Assembly (NCBI RefSeq): GCF_000240165.1
Contig: NC_017586.1
Location: 868,001-932,000, forward strand
Direction: 5' to 3'
Source: Streptantibioticus cattleyicolor NRRL 8057 = DSM 46488
Lineage (GTDB): Bacteria; Actinomycetota; Actinomycetes; Streptomycetales; Streptomycetaceae
Length of the DNA: 64,000 nucleotides
In this document: positions 24,223 through 32,965 of the stretch, in pieces
How positions within the stretch are numbered: the first letter of the stretch is position 1
Layout of the letters: each line of letters starts with the position of its first letter
The notes under the pieces: model-generated
What the model saw: the letters and a program-made list of their open reading frames with translations, nothing else
The model's database searches: none
Told to the model about the DNA's origin: nothing
Made by a program: the position numbers and the translations under genes

Positions 24223-25602
24223 ATGGAGCAGGACCAGGCCCTTCGAGCCCCGCTCGCCCGGAGCGTCGCCGCCCTGATGCCGCGTGCCAAGGCCGAACTC
24301 GCCGAGCTCGTCTCCTACCGTTCGGTCGCGGATCCGCGCCAGTTCCCCAAGAGCGAGTGCGAGAAGGCCGCGCGCTGGATCGCCGACACGCTGACCGCCG
24401 AGGGCTTCGCGGATGTGGCCGTGCTCGACACCCCGGACGGCACGCAGTCGGTGTACGGGTATCTGCCCGGGCCCGCGGGGGCGCCGACGGTGCTGCTGTA
24501 CGCGCACTACGACGTGCAGCCTCCGTTGGACGAGGACGCGTGGCTGTCGCCGCCGTTCGAGTTGACCGAGCGTGACGGCCGCTGGTACGGGCGCGGGGCG
24601 GCGGACTGCAAGGGCGGCCTGGTGATGCATCTGACCGCGCTGCGGGCGCTGCGGGAGAACGGCGGGATGCCGGTCTCCGTGAAGGTCATCGCCGAGGGCT
24701 CGGAGGAGCAGGGCACCGGGGGCCTGGAGCGCTACGCCGAGGCCCACCCCGAGTTGCTGGCGGCCGACGCCATCGTGATCGGTGACACCGGCAACTTCCG
24801 GGTCGGACTGCCCACGGTGACGGCGACGCTGCGGGGGATGACTCTGGTCGAGGTGACCGTGGAGACGCTGGAGGGCAATCTGCACTCCGGTCAGTTCGGG
24901 GGAGCGGCACCGGACGCGCTCGCCGCGCTCATCCGCATGCTGGACTCGTTGCGCGACGAGTCGGGGGCGACGGTCGTCAAGGGCCTGGACGCCGAGGCGC
25001 GTTGGGAGGGGCTGCAGTACGACGAGGAGCAGTTCCGGCGCGACGCCAAGGTGCTGGACGGGGTCGAGCTGACCGGCACGGGCAGCGTCGCGGACCGGTT
25101 GTGGGCCCGCCCGGCGGTGACCGTGCTCGGCATCGACTGCCCGCCGGTGATCGGAGCCACCCCGTCCGTGCAGGCCGCGGCTCGTGCCCTGGTCAGCCTG
25201 CGGGTGCCGCCGGGGGTGGACGCGGCCGAGGCCCAGCGTGCCCTCGCCGCACATCTGGAGTCGGCGGCTCCGTGGGGTGCCCGGGTCACGGTCTGCTTGC
25301 GCGGACAGGGGCAGCCGTTCCGCGCGGACACGTCGAGCCCGGCCTACACGGCCATGTCCGACGCGCTGCGGGCGGCCTACGACGGCGCCGCGATGGAGAT
25401 CGCCGGCCAGGGCGGCTCCATACCCCTGTGCAACACCCTGGCCTCGCTCTACCCCGACGCCGAGATCCTGCTGATCGGTCTGAGCGAGCCGGAGGCTCAG
25501 ATCCACGCCGTCAACGAGAGCGTCTCCCCCGAGGAACTCGAACGGCTCTCTGTCGCGGAGGCGCTGTTCCTGGCCAACTACGCCTCGGTGAAGTCCGCCT
25601 GA
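24223..25602 (+). CDS. M20-family dipeptidase
   Basis: A 459-residue zinc peptidase. The metal ligands are visible: H95 in YAHYDVQP with D97, D128 in GAADCKGG, the catalytic/ligand pair E161-E162 in EGSEEQGT, an Asp in VIGDTGNF and a His near the C-terminus in AQIHAVNESV. The inserted dimerisation lid lies between. Members cleave dipeptides such as Xaa-His or Cys-Gly. The ATG at 24223 follows GTGAGGAG. A strong hairpin begins 8 bases after the stop. Confidence 0.88.
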   Translation: MEQDQALRAPLARSVAALMPRAKAELAELVSYRSVADPRQFPKSECEKAARWIADTLTAEGFADVAVLDTPDGTQSVYGYLPGPAGAPTVLLYAHYDVQPPLDEDAWLSPPFELTERDGRWYGRGAADCKGGLVMHLTALRALRENGGMPVSVKVIAEGSEEQGTGGLERYAEAHPELLAADAIVIGDTGNFRVGLPTVTATLRGMTLVEVTVETLEGNLHSGQFGGAAPDALAALIRMLDSLRDESGATVVKGLDAEARWEGLQYDEEQFRRDAKVLDGVELTGTGSVADRLWARPAVTVLGIDCPPVIGATPSVQAAARALVSLRVPPGVDAAEAQRALAAHLESAAPWGARVTVCLRGQGQPFRADTSSPAYTAMSDALRAAYDGAAMEIAGQGGSIPLCNTLASLYPDAEILLIGLSEPEAQIHAVNESVSPEELERLSVAEALFLANYASVKSA

Positions 25603-25610
25603 TCCGCACG

Positions 25611-25642
25611 GCCCGGGCGCCCCGTCGGGTCGGCGCCCGGGC
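25611..25642 (+). terminator. Perfect 11-bp hairpin terminator after the M20 gene
   Basis: GCCCGGGCGCC at 25611-25621 pairs perfectly with GGCGCCCGGGC at 25632-25642 around a 10-base loop, immediately after the dipeptidase stop codon. Confidence 0.7.
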
Positions 25643-26544
25643 GGTGGCCCGGCTCCGGAGTCCTTCCGCCACCGTCGGAACGTCGCCAGGGCCTCCGGGC
25701 CCGGCGGCTTCCCGGTCAGGTCCCGGCAGGCGGCCAGATCGAGCCTGATGGCCGAAGCGGATGGCCAAGGTGGGCGACTCGGTCCGGTGGACGGGCATGG
25801 CGGAAGGCAGGAAGGAGGCCGATGAGGGCGTCGCCGAGCGCGGTGGGGATACGTCTTCGGCGGTGGACGGGGCGCGCTCGCCCAGGCTGGTTTCGGTTGC
25901 CGGGCCCAGTCATACGAGACCGCGCTGTCGCGGGCAGGCCGGGGCTGACCGGAGTCCCCGGAATGTGACGTCTGTGCCATGCCGACGGTGGGCGCGGCCG
26001 TGGGTCCGGTAGGGCCGGCTGCGGCGGCCTTGTCGGCCCGGTGCGGCAGGGCCCTGCCCGGTGGCGCTGGAAGCGGGGCGCGTTGTGTCGGGGAAGGCGC
26101 GGTCGCGGGAGGTGCACGCGGAAGTTTCGTGTCCGTGCCGGTAGGAGGGCGCCGATGGGCAGGGCCGAGGTCCGGGCGAGGTGGCGTGGAGTGACGCCTT
26201 CCGCGATGTGGCGGAGCGGCGTAGCCACCGCCGCATACCGACACCGCCGCGCTTGCCCTCGCAACGTGGCCGGGGTAGCGGATGGCGAGCGTTGCTGAGG
26301 CTCAGGGCAACAGCCGTTTGCTGATGGCTCGTTGCAACGGGGCCGGTCGGAGGGGCGCCGCCTGTAGCCGACATCTCGCCCGCCTCAGGCGCCCGTCACC
26401 GCGACGCATGGCATGCGCGCTCGCTGCCTTGCCGGGACGACCCGCGTACGCGTATGCCAGTGGCTGCCTCCGCGCGGCTGGGGGCGAAGAGGCGGCCTCT
26501 GCGTTGAATCCGCACGGCCCCGGAGGCCATGGGCACCAGCCTCC
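25643..26544. other. Gene-poor interval of about 900 bases
   Basis: No frame here combines a ribosome site, coding-like third positions and a protein-like sequence. Translations on both strands are Arg/Pro/His-rich. Short inverted repeats around GCAAC/GTTGC occur at about 26300-26336. With the repeat and the barren stretch that follow, it looks like decayed or intergenic DNA. Confidence 0.45.
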
Positions 26545-26675
<131 letters not shown>

Positions 26676-26892
26676 GATGATCCTGCGACGTCAGGCCGTG
26701 GTGCCCACATCAGCCGAGGGCTGCCCGTCCAGAGTGGCGGCCGGCGCGGGCGGGTCGCGAGGCGCCAGGCCCGCATGGCTCCCTCGCCCCAAAAGGCCCT
26801 GCAAGGGGCCGCCTTGGCGAACCGGCAGCGCCGCGTGGGGCGTGTCAGGCGTCACCACGGGGTGGGCCTCGGGCGGCGGGCGGCGGGCGGCG
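26676..26892. other. Short gene-free interval after the hexamer repeat
   Basis: About 220 bases of plain GC-rich sequence between the repeat and the end of the kinase-NUDIX gene. I see no gene and no strong hairpin at the gene end. Confidence 0.4.
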
Positions 26893-27933
26893 CTAGCCGA
26901 TCGGGACGCCGGCTTCGAGCATGAGGGTGCCGCCGCGTCGGCGGGCTGTGAGGGCCCAGTTGAGGCGGGCGAAGCGTTCGGCGGGGAGGAGGGTGGCGGC
27001 TTCGGATTCGGTGACGAAGCGCCAGGCGCGCAGTTCGGCAGCGGGGAGGAAGAGCCGGGCGGCTTCCGGGGCGGGCAGGTGGCCGCCGTCGAACAGCAGG
27101 CGGAGGCCGCCGAAGCGGGGTGGCCGGGGTGGTTCCCAGTCCATGACGAGGAGGCGCAGGGGGTGGCCCGGGCCGAGTTCCAGGCCGAGTTCTTCGGCGA
27201 CTTCGCGGGCGGCGGCGCGGGTGGGTGGCTCGCCGCGTTCGACGACGCCGCCGGGGAACTCCCAGCCGGGCTTGTAGGTGGGGTCGACGAGCAGGACGCG
27301 GTCGTGGTCGTCGAAGAGGAGGACGCCGGCGGCGAGGGTTTCGCCGGTGGGTTCCGGGGTCTGCACGATGCCGCAGGCGCCGGCGCCTTCGCAGACGGCG
27401 GCAGCCGCGCGTTCGGCGGCCTGGCGCGGGGTGAGGTCGCCGGTGTCGATCACGTGGGCGTCGCGGGTCAGCCAGGGCAGCGCGGTCTGGTAGGCGGGCA
27501 GGCGGGCGAGGCGCCAGGCTCGTGCCTCGGCGCCGGTTTCCGGGTCGCCGGACCAGGCGTCAGGGTGCTGGATCCGGGCCCGCAGGATCGTTTCCTCGGC
27601 GTGCAGCAGCATGTGCCGTACGGGGATGCGTCGGGCCGCGAGTCCTCCGAAGATCTCGTCCCGGTATTCCTGCCGCAGCAGGGACATCGGGGCCAGTAGC
27701 GGACCACCCACTTCCATCAGCAGGGCAGCCGCGGTGTCCACGACGAGGCGCCGCCAGGAGGGCAGATCCTGGTAGTCGTCGACCTCGCCCAGACGTTTCT
27801 CCGGCAGTTGGGCCCGCAGAGCGTTGCCGATCAGTTCAGGGTCGTACAGGGTGCTGCCGGGTATCAGATCGAGCAGTTCGCGCGCCGTGCTGGTCTTACC
27901 CGCGCCGAACGCTCCGTTCAGCCAGACGATCAC
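26893..27933 (-). CDS. P-loop kinase-like domain fused to a NUDIX hydrolase
   Basis: A 346-residue two-domain protein. Residues 1-180 form a small P-loop NTPase (Walker A GAFGAGKTS at 7-15) of the shikimate-kinase/AAA_33 type. It has a lid-like region (ETILRARIQHPDAWSGDPETG) seen in nucleotide or antibiotic kinases. Residues about 198-346 are a NUDIX domain whose box fits the consensus exactly: G229, E235, R243-E244, E247-E248, G250. NUDIX enzymes hydrolyse nucleoside diphosphates linked to other moieties. The fusion suggests a kinase and a pyrophosphohydrolase acting on related nucleotides, but no substrate can be named. It is an isolated gene flanked by gene-poor DNA on both sides. Confidence 0.85.
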   Translation of the reverse strand: MIVWLNGAFGAGKTSTARELLDLIPGSTLYDPELIGNALRAQLPEKRLGEVDDYQDLPSWRRLVVDTAAALLMEVGGPLLAPMSLLRQEYRDEIFGGLAARRIPVRHMLLHAEETILRARIQHPDAWSGDPETGAEARAWRLARLPAYQTALPWLTRDAHVIDTGDLTPRQAAERAAAAVCEGAGACGIVQTPEPTGETLAAGVLLFDDHDRVLLVDPTYKPGWEFPGGVVERGEPPTRAAAREVAEELGLELGPGHPLRLLVMDWEPPRPPRFGGLRLLFDGGHLPAPEAARLFLPAAELRAWRFVTESEAATLLPAERFARLNWALTARRRGGTLMLEAGVPIG

Positions 27934-29107
27934 GGTGGCCCCCTCCTCCGTAGCCCCATAAGAAGTGCCCGGGTGGCATGGTCGGGCAAACGCTCGGCCG
28001 GTGCCCGGCTATTCGGCGCGCGTGGGATGCCCGCGCGGAAGCGGGCAATCCGGTGGGATTCGGTGGCGTTCAGGGACGCCACCGCGTCACGGGAACCGCG
28101 CTGAGGCCCGGGCCAACGGCCTCTTGTACTACGGAGATTGCCGGGCGCTTACCGCGTTGGCGAGCAGTTCACGAAGGGGGACGGGCGGCCGGTTCGGTTG
28201 CGGAAACGGCGGACGGCACTCCGGTCGGCCGGCGCACGCACGCACGCGCCGGTCACAGCACGGTGCCGTCCCTTCGGACGGCCACACCAGCACTGATGAC
28301 CTCCCTGACGAGACCGCCGTGGCTACGAGGGTGGTCGTCCGGGATCGTGTGCAGGCGGCATGGCCGGTTCGGGCCCGTCGCGGCGGGCTTCGGCACGGCC
28401 CCGCGTCGATGTGAATCGCCCGGCTGGGAGCGTTCGTAGCGGTGTGTTGGTTGGCCGGTGGCCAGGTCGCGGGCGATCGGGGCGGGCTGGTCCGATGTGG
28501 TCTTCATGGTGGGGCGCGGAGCCTGTGCGTCGTCGCCCGTGGGCGGGGGCGGTCGGGCCGGCGGTGGGGGCGGCTGGAGTTGATCGTGCTTGCCCTCGGT
28601 GTTCAGGCGGCGGTAGGGCCGAGTCGTGGCTGGGCTCGAAGCGTTCTGCGGCTCGCTCGCGGCGTTCGCGTACCCAACACGCCGACGTCCCGGGACGACG
28701 TACCTCGCGGTGCCGGACGACCGGGCGCCGTTCCGGCGTCGTGGAGCCGCCAGCGACGGCGGCGGGTGGCAGCCTCCGTGAGGTGGACCCGGGCTTCACC
28801 AGTGCACCACCCTCCGGCCAGCCGTCGCGCGACGCCGGAACGAAGCCCTCCTGGAGGCCGGCCGCAACCACCCAGGCATCCCGCACACCCCACCCGCACC
28901 ACCCCGGCCACAGCGCCCCCGCAGATGACCCGAACCAGCGCCTCCACCCGCCCGACCAGAGGCACACACGCCCCGGCACCCCGCGCCACCGCCCAGATCC
29001 CCGGAGGGCCGGACACACCGACCCAAGGGGCCGGGCCTGGGGCATCCCCCTCCGGCACGACGCCGATACGGGCGGATCGCGGGACCCGCGCCGACGCCAG
29101 CGGAACG
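27934..29107. other. Gene-poor interval of about 1.2 kb
   Basis: No intact gene. Apart from the IS481-like transposase remnant at 28253-28520, frames here are low-quality. The region between the kinase-NUDIX gene and the methyltransferase gene looks like an insertion and decay site. Confidence 0.45.
28253..28520 (-). pseudogene. Decayed IS481-like transposase fragment
   Basis: Read on the minus strand, one frame gives ATGQPTHRYERSQPGD, the conserved block just before the first catalytic Asp region of IS481-type transposases. One frame shift later comes IHID-like sequence (TTCACATCGAC). About 50 bases on, LHTIPDDHPR recalls the LHTxxDDHxR block around the second catalytic Asp. The expected spacing between the blocks is larger, so there is an internal deletion as well as a frameshift. 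No terminal inverted repeats were identified. Confidence 0.45.
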
Positions 29108-29120
29108 TATGGTCCTCCGC

Positions 29121-29852
29121 ATGGCCAACGAAGCCTTCACTCATCCGCGACTGGCCGCGATCTACGATGCGCTCGATCCGGATCGCGGTGATCTGGAGGA
29201 GTATGTCCGGATGGCGGGGTGGTTGGGGGCGCGGCGGGTGGTGGATGTGGGGTGCGGGACGGGGGTGTTCGCGTTGTTGCTCGCCGGGCGTGGGGGCGAT
29301 GTGGTGGGGGTCGATCCGGCGCGGGCCTCGATCGATGTGGCGCGGGCGAAGCCGGGCGCGGAGCGGGTCCGCTGGATCGTCGGTGACGCCACAGCGCTTC
29401 CGCCCCTCCAGGCCGATCTCGTCACCATGACGGCGAACGTGGCCCAGGAGATCACCGATCCCGAGACGTGGCGGGCGACGCTGCGAGGGGCGTACGAGGC
29501 GCTGCGGCCCGGCGGGCACCTGGTGTTCGAGACCCGGGATCCGTCCGCGCGGGCGTGGGAGGGGTGGAACCGCGAGGCGTCGCGTTCGGTCAGGGAGGTG
29601 CCCGGGGGTGGCGTGGTCGAGAGTTGGGTGGAACTGGTGGATGTCAGCGGGCAGTTGGTGACGTTCCGCCGGAATTACGTGTTCGTCGCGGACGGGCGGA
29701 AGCTGGTCTCCACGTCGACGCTGAGGTTCCGTGGGCGGGAGGAGATCGAGGGGGAGCTGGGCGCGCGGGGGTACGCGTTGCGCGAGGTGCGGGAGGCGCC
29801 CGACCGGCCGGGCCGGGAACTGGTCTTCGTCGCCCAGCGGCCATCGGCGTAA
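29121..29852 (+). CDS. Class I SAM-dependent methyltransferase
   Basis: A 243-residue soluble enzyme. Motif I is VDVGCGTGVF at 41-50, an acidic residue ending strand 2 is in VVGVDPA, motif II is VGDATALP and ALRPGGHLVFE marks motif III. The C-terminal strands (SWVELVDVSGQLVTFRRNYVF, key part VTFRRNYVF) resemble small-molecule methyltransferases of the UbiE/Mettl type. Substrate unknown. The start at 29121 fits a leaderless mRNA: TATGGT at 29108-29113 lies 7 bases upstream; the in-frame ATG at 29109 would overlap that -10. Confidence 0.82.
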   Translation: MANEAFTHPRLAAIYDALDPDRGDLEEYVRMAGWLGARRVVDVGCGTGVFALLLAGRGGDVVGVDPARASIDVARAKPGAERVRWIVGDATALPPLQADLVTMTANVAQEITDPETWRATLRGAYEALRPGGHLVFETRDPSARAWEGWNREASRSVREVPGGGVVESWVELVDVSGQLVTFRRNYVFVADGRKLVSTSTLRFRGREEIEGELGARGYALREVREAPDRPGRELVFVAQRPSA

Positions 29853-29898
29853 CCGGGCACTCCCCGCCCAGGAGAACGGGCCCGCACCCCAACCCGCC

Positions 29899-30429
29899 TC
29901 ATCCAGCCGCCCGCACCGGCCGCAGCAGCCGGTGCGGGCGGGCCAACGCCCGGGTCACCGGGTCGTCGCGCAGGGTGGGGTCGGCGCCGGGGCCGGGGCG
30001 CATCTCGACGTCCTCCGGGGGGACGGAGCAGCCGCAGTCGGGGCAGTTGCCGAGCAGGTCGAGCCGGGTGCCGCAGTCGGCGTGGTGGAAGAGGCGGCAG
30101 GGGCCGGTGGCGGAGGCGTGGCGTTCGCCCCAGCGGGCGAGTGCGTAGAGCGGGAACCACAGTTCGCGGCCGGCGTCGGTCAGGACGTAGTCGTGGCGTA
30201 CCGGCGCCTGCTGGTACGCCTCCTTGCGCAGCACCCCGGACTCGACCAGGGACGCGAGGCGCGCGGTGAGGACCGCCCGGGGTACGTCGAGGTGGGTCAG
30301 GAAGTCGCTGAACCGGCGCACCCCGTAGAACGCGTCGCGAACGATCAGCAGGCTCCAGCGTTCCCCGACGACCTCCAGCGCGCGCGCGAAGTTGCAGTCC
30401 TGCCGGGCGTAGTCGGTGCCGAGTGCCAT
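29899..30429 (-). CDS. HxlR-family transcriptional regulator
   Basis: A 176-residue winged-helix regulator. It has the HxlR signature CNFARALEVVGERWSLLIVRDAF (key part VGERWSLLI) at about 12-34, the recognition region FSDFLTHLDVPRAVLTARL and the wing with YVLTDAGREL. The C-terminal extension carries cysteines (CRLFHHADCG, NCPDCGC) that could bind zinc. HxlR proteins often sense electrophiles or redox state. It is divergent from an MFS transporter with 169 bases between, where three related 15-base motifs occur, so it probably controls that transporter. Confidence 0.85.
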   Translation of the reverse strand: MALGTDYARQDCNFARALEVVGERWSLLIVRDAFYGVRRFSDFLTHLDVPRAVLTARLASLVESGVLRKEAYQQAPVRHDYVLTDAGRELWFPLYALARWGERHASATGPCRLFHHADCGTRLDLLGNCPDCGCSVPPEDVEMRPGPGADPTLRDDPVTRALARPHRLLRPVRAAG

Positions 30430-30448
30430 ACCGGAAGTCTAACCAACG

Positions 30449-30539
30449 GTTCTGTGAACGAACCGACGCTGCTAGGGTGGGGCCTCGCCAGTTCATTCAC
30501 CAGACTGACAGCATGCCCACTCGGGTTCATTGACCAGAC
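30449..30539. promoter_or_regulatory. Three related 15-base motifs between HxlR and MFS genes
   Basis: GTTCATTCACCAGAC at 30491-30505 and GTTCATTGACCAGAC at 30525-30539 are direct repeats with one mismatch, 34 bases apart. A third, inverted copy (GTTCGTTCACAGAAC on the minus strand) lies at 30449-30463 and matches at 11 of 15 positions; it has GTTC...GAAC symmetry. They are candidate HxlR operators. Confidence 0.5.
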
Positions 30540-30598
30540 CATGAGGGACCCGCCTTCGCGGACGGCCGCTGTCGCTCCACACCACCCAGGGATGGCCC

Positions 30599-32065
30599 AT
30601 GACTGTGCCGATCAGCGGACGACGAACCGTGCCCCGAGGGCGTGCGGCGGCCGGGTGGCGACCGGGGCCGCTGTTGGCGGTCGGCGTGGGGACGCTGCTG
30701 GCGCTGACGGTCTTCACCGCGCCGCTCACGACCCTGCCCGCCGTCACGGTCACGCTGCACGCCGGGGCGGCGGCGCAGTCGTGGGTGCTCACCGGTACGC
30801 CGGTCGGGCTGTCGGCGGCGCTGCTGACCATGGGCAGCCTGGCGGACAACCACGGGCGGAAGCGGATCTTCCGGCTGGGTGGGTGGCTGCTCGCGCTGTC
30901 CTGCCTGCTGTCGGCCGCCGCGCCCGGGGCCGCGCTCTTCGTGGCGGGCCGCGTGGTGCAGGGGGTCGCCTGCGCCGCCCTGCTCGCCGCCGGGCTGGGG
31001 CTGATCGCGGACGCCCACCCGTCCGGCCCGGCGCGGGTACGGGCGACCGGGGTGTGGGGCGCGATGGTGGGCGCCGGGATCGCGGTGGGACCGCTGTACG
31101 CGGCCGTGGCGGCCGGTCTCGGCGGCGTGCGGACGGTCTACGCGGGGCTGGCCGTGCTCTCCGTCGCGGTCGTCGCGCTCACCGGATCCGGGGTCCCGGA
31201 GTCGCGGGGGCCACGGGCGCGGCGGATCGATCCGTGGGGCATGTTCGCCCTGGCGGTGGGGGTCTCGGCGCTGGTCGCCGGGGTGGGCGAGGGGCGTTCC
31301 GGCTGGGGGCGTCCGGTCGTCCTGGCCCTGCTCGTGCTGGGCGTCGTGGCACTGGCGGTGTTCGTCCGGGTGGAACGGCGGGTTCCGGAGCCCATGCTCG
31401 ACCTGGCGTTGCTGCGTTCGCCCGCGTTCCTGGCGTCGTCGGTCGGCGCGCTGGTCACCGGGCTGGCCGTCGTGGGGCTGATGAGTTACCTGCCGACGCT
31501 GCTCACGCGGCTGACCGGGCTCGCGCCCTACGCCACGGGGGCGGTGCTGGCCATCTGGTCGGGGCTGTCGGTGGTGGCCGCGCTGGCCGCCCGCCGGCTG
31601 GCGCCGCTGATGAGCGGGACGACGCAGCTCATGGCGGCGCTGTTGCTGTGCGCGGCGGGGCAGGCGGAGCTGTACGCGCTGCGGGCGGGCGGCGCCTGGT
31701 GGGAGTTGGTGCCGGGGCTGGTGGTCGCGGGCGTGGGCAGCGGTGTGCTCAACGCGGCGTTGGCGCGGCTCGCCGTGGGTTCGGTGCCGCCGGACCGCGC
31801 GGCGATGGGTTCGGGCGCCAACAACACGGCCCGGTACGTGGGTTCGGCGATCGGCACCGCGTTGACGGTCACCCTGGTCACCGGGTCGGGCGGCGCGACG
31901 AGCCGGGCGACGGCGGCGGCCATGGCGGCTGGCGGGCGCGAGGCGGTCGTGCTCAGCGCGGTGCTGTGCCTGGCGGGCGCGGTGGTGGCCGGGCTCCTCG
32001 GACGCCGGGAGGCCGCCGTCGCGCCGGCCCCGACCACGGCCCCCGCGCCCGTCCCCCGCCCCTGA
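30599..32065 (+). CDS. MFS drug exporter, DHA2/EmrB-like
   Basis: A 488-residue protein with 12 to 14 membrane helices. The motif-A-like loop LADNHGRKRIFRLGGW lies between helices 2 and 3, and GRVVQGVACAALL and GVWGAMVGAGIAVGPL (antiporter motif C type) identify the proton-driven drug exporter class. Such pumps remove hydrophobic drugs and dyes. It is divergent from the HxlR regulator. The ATG at 30599 is used; its ribosome site is weak (CAGGGATGGCCC). Confidence 0.85.
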   Translation: MTVPISGRRTVPRGRAAAGWRPGPLLAVGVGTLLALTVFTAPLTTLPAVTVTLHAGAAAQSWVLTGTPVGLSAALLTMGSLADNHGRKRIFRLGGWLLALSCLLSAAAPGAALFVAGRVVQGVACAALLAAGLGLIADAHPSGPARVRATGVWGAMVGAGIAVGPLYAAVAAGLGGVRTVYAGLAVLSVAVVALTGSGVPESRGPRARRIDPWGMFALAVGVSALVAGVGEGRSGWGRPVVLALLVLGVVALAVFVRVERRVPEPMLDLALLRSPAFLASSVGALVTGLAVVGLMSYLPTLLTRLTGLAPYATGAVLAIWSGLSVVAALAARRLAPLMSGTTQLMAALLLCAAGQAELYALRAGGAWWELVPGLVVAGVGSGVLNAALARLAVGSVPPDRAAMGSGANNTARYVGSAIGTALTVTLVTGSGGATSRATAAAMAAGGREAVVLSAVLCLAGAVVAGLLGRREAAVAPAPTTAPAPVPRP

Positions 32066-32130
32066 CGTCGGCCCCGCCGTGTTTGGGCCGCCATGACCAT
32101 GGCGATACCGCGGGCAGGGGGTGGGGACGC

Positions 32131-32895
32131 ATGCTCTCGGTGGTCGCCGGACCGTGGCGTGGCGAACCGGTCGTACGGCGCAACGCGGACGTGGTGCACG
32201 AAGCGGCCAGCACGATGAAGGTGGCCGTGCTCACCGCCCTGCACCGGAGCGGGATGGATCCGGAGCTTGCGGTTCCGGTCACCGGCGAGTTCGGCTCGGC
32301 GGCGGGTGGGACGTACCGGATCGACCGCGCCGCGGACAGCGACCCGGTGCCGTGGCGGCGGCTGGGCGGCACCGCGCCGCTCGGGTGGCTGGCCGAGCGG
32401 ATGATCGCCCACTCCTCCAACCTCGCCGCCAACCTGTGCCTCGCCCAGGTCGGTCCGGCCGCCGTGGCCGAGGTGTGGCGGGCCGCCGGGGCGACGCGCA
32501 GCGTGACGGCGCGCGGGATCGAGGACCTCCGCGGCCGTGCCGCCGGCGCGCACAACCGGGTGACCGCCGCCGATCTCGCCCGGCTGCTGTCGTCCCTGGA
32601 ACCACGGACGCTGCGGCTGCTGGAACGCAACACCTGGCGGGTCGACCTCGCGGCGGGGCTGCCACCGGGCACCCGAATCGCGTTCAAGAACGGCTGGTTC
32701 CCTGGCGTACGGCACTGTGCCGCCGTGATCCGTCCCGGGGACGCCGAGCCGTACGTACTCGTCGTCTGCTACACCGGTCCGCTCGCCTCGGGGGACGACG
32801 TGGCCGACCCCGCGGCCGGGTTGCTGGCCCGGATCTCGGCGCGGGCGTGGCGTCGTCGGCACGAGTTGGCCGCCGGGGCGCGACCGCGACCGTGA
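32131..32895 (+). CDS. Class A beta-lactamase-like serine hydrolase
   Basis: A 254-residue protein with the three serine beta-lactamase motifs: S-x-x-K in ASTMKVAVL, an SxN-type triad in HSSNLAAN and a K-x-G-like KNGW near residue 190. It has no signal peptide, so it is probably cytoplasmic. That argues against a classical secreted beta-lactamase and for a related esterase or peptidase. The ATG at 32131 follows GGGGGTGGGGACGC. It lies 65 bases after the MFS gene on the same strand. Confidence 0.75.
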   Translation: MLSVVAGPWRGEPVVRRNADVVHEAASTMKVAVLTALHRSGMDPELAVPVTGEFGSAAGGTYRIDRAADSDPVPWRRLGGTAPLGWLAERMIAHSSNLAANLCLAQVGPAAVAEVWRAAGATRSVTARGIEDLRGRAAGAHNRVTAADLARLLSSLEPRTLRLLERNTWRVDLAAGLPPGTRIAFKNGWFPGVRHCAAVIRPGDAEPYVLVVCYTGPLASGDDVADPAAGLLARISARAWRRRHELAAGARPRP

Positions 32896-32924
32896 GACCG
32901 CCCGGCCAGGAAACGGCCCCCCGC

Positions 32925-32955
32925 TTGACCATGACACCGTGTGAGGCCGTGCACT
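32925..32955 (+). promoter_or_regulatory. MerR-type promoter with 19-base spacer
   Basis: TTGACC at 32925-32930 and TGCACT at 32950-32955 are separated by 19 bases, the over-long spacing that MerR activators correct by DNA distortion. The spacer contains the imperfect palindrome TGACAC-C-GTGTGA. The MerR gene starts at 32966, so autoregulation is likely. Confidence 0.5.
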
Positions 32956-32965
32956 GGGAGGCGTC

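Noticed and set aside
24073-26244. Upstream extension of the flavoprotein frame antisense through the M20 gene
   Set aside because: Long only because of GC content; the real start is the GTG at 24072 just before the FAD domain.
25716-26264. Minus-strand frame of 182 codons
   Set aside because: Arg/Pro-rich with no domain-like pattern or ribosome site; left as gene-poor DNA.
28323-29519. Minus-strand frame of 398 codons over the barren region
   Set aside because: Arg/Pro/His-rich, overlaps the well supported methyltransferase gene antisense, and no ribosome site.
29731-32130. Long in-frame extension before the beta-lactamase-like gene
   Set aside because: It is the wrong frame of the MFS gene; low-complexity Gly/Arg sequence until the true ATG at 32131.
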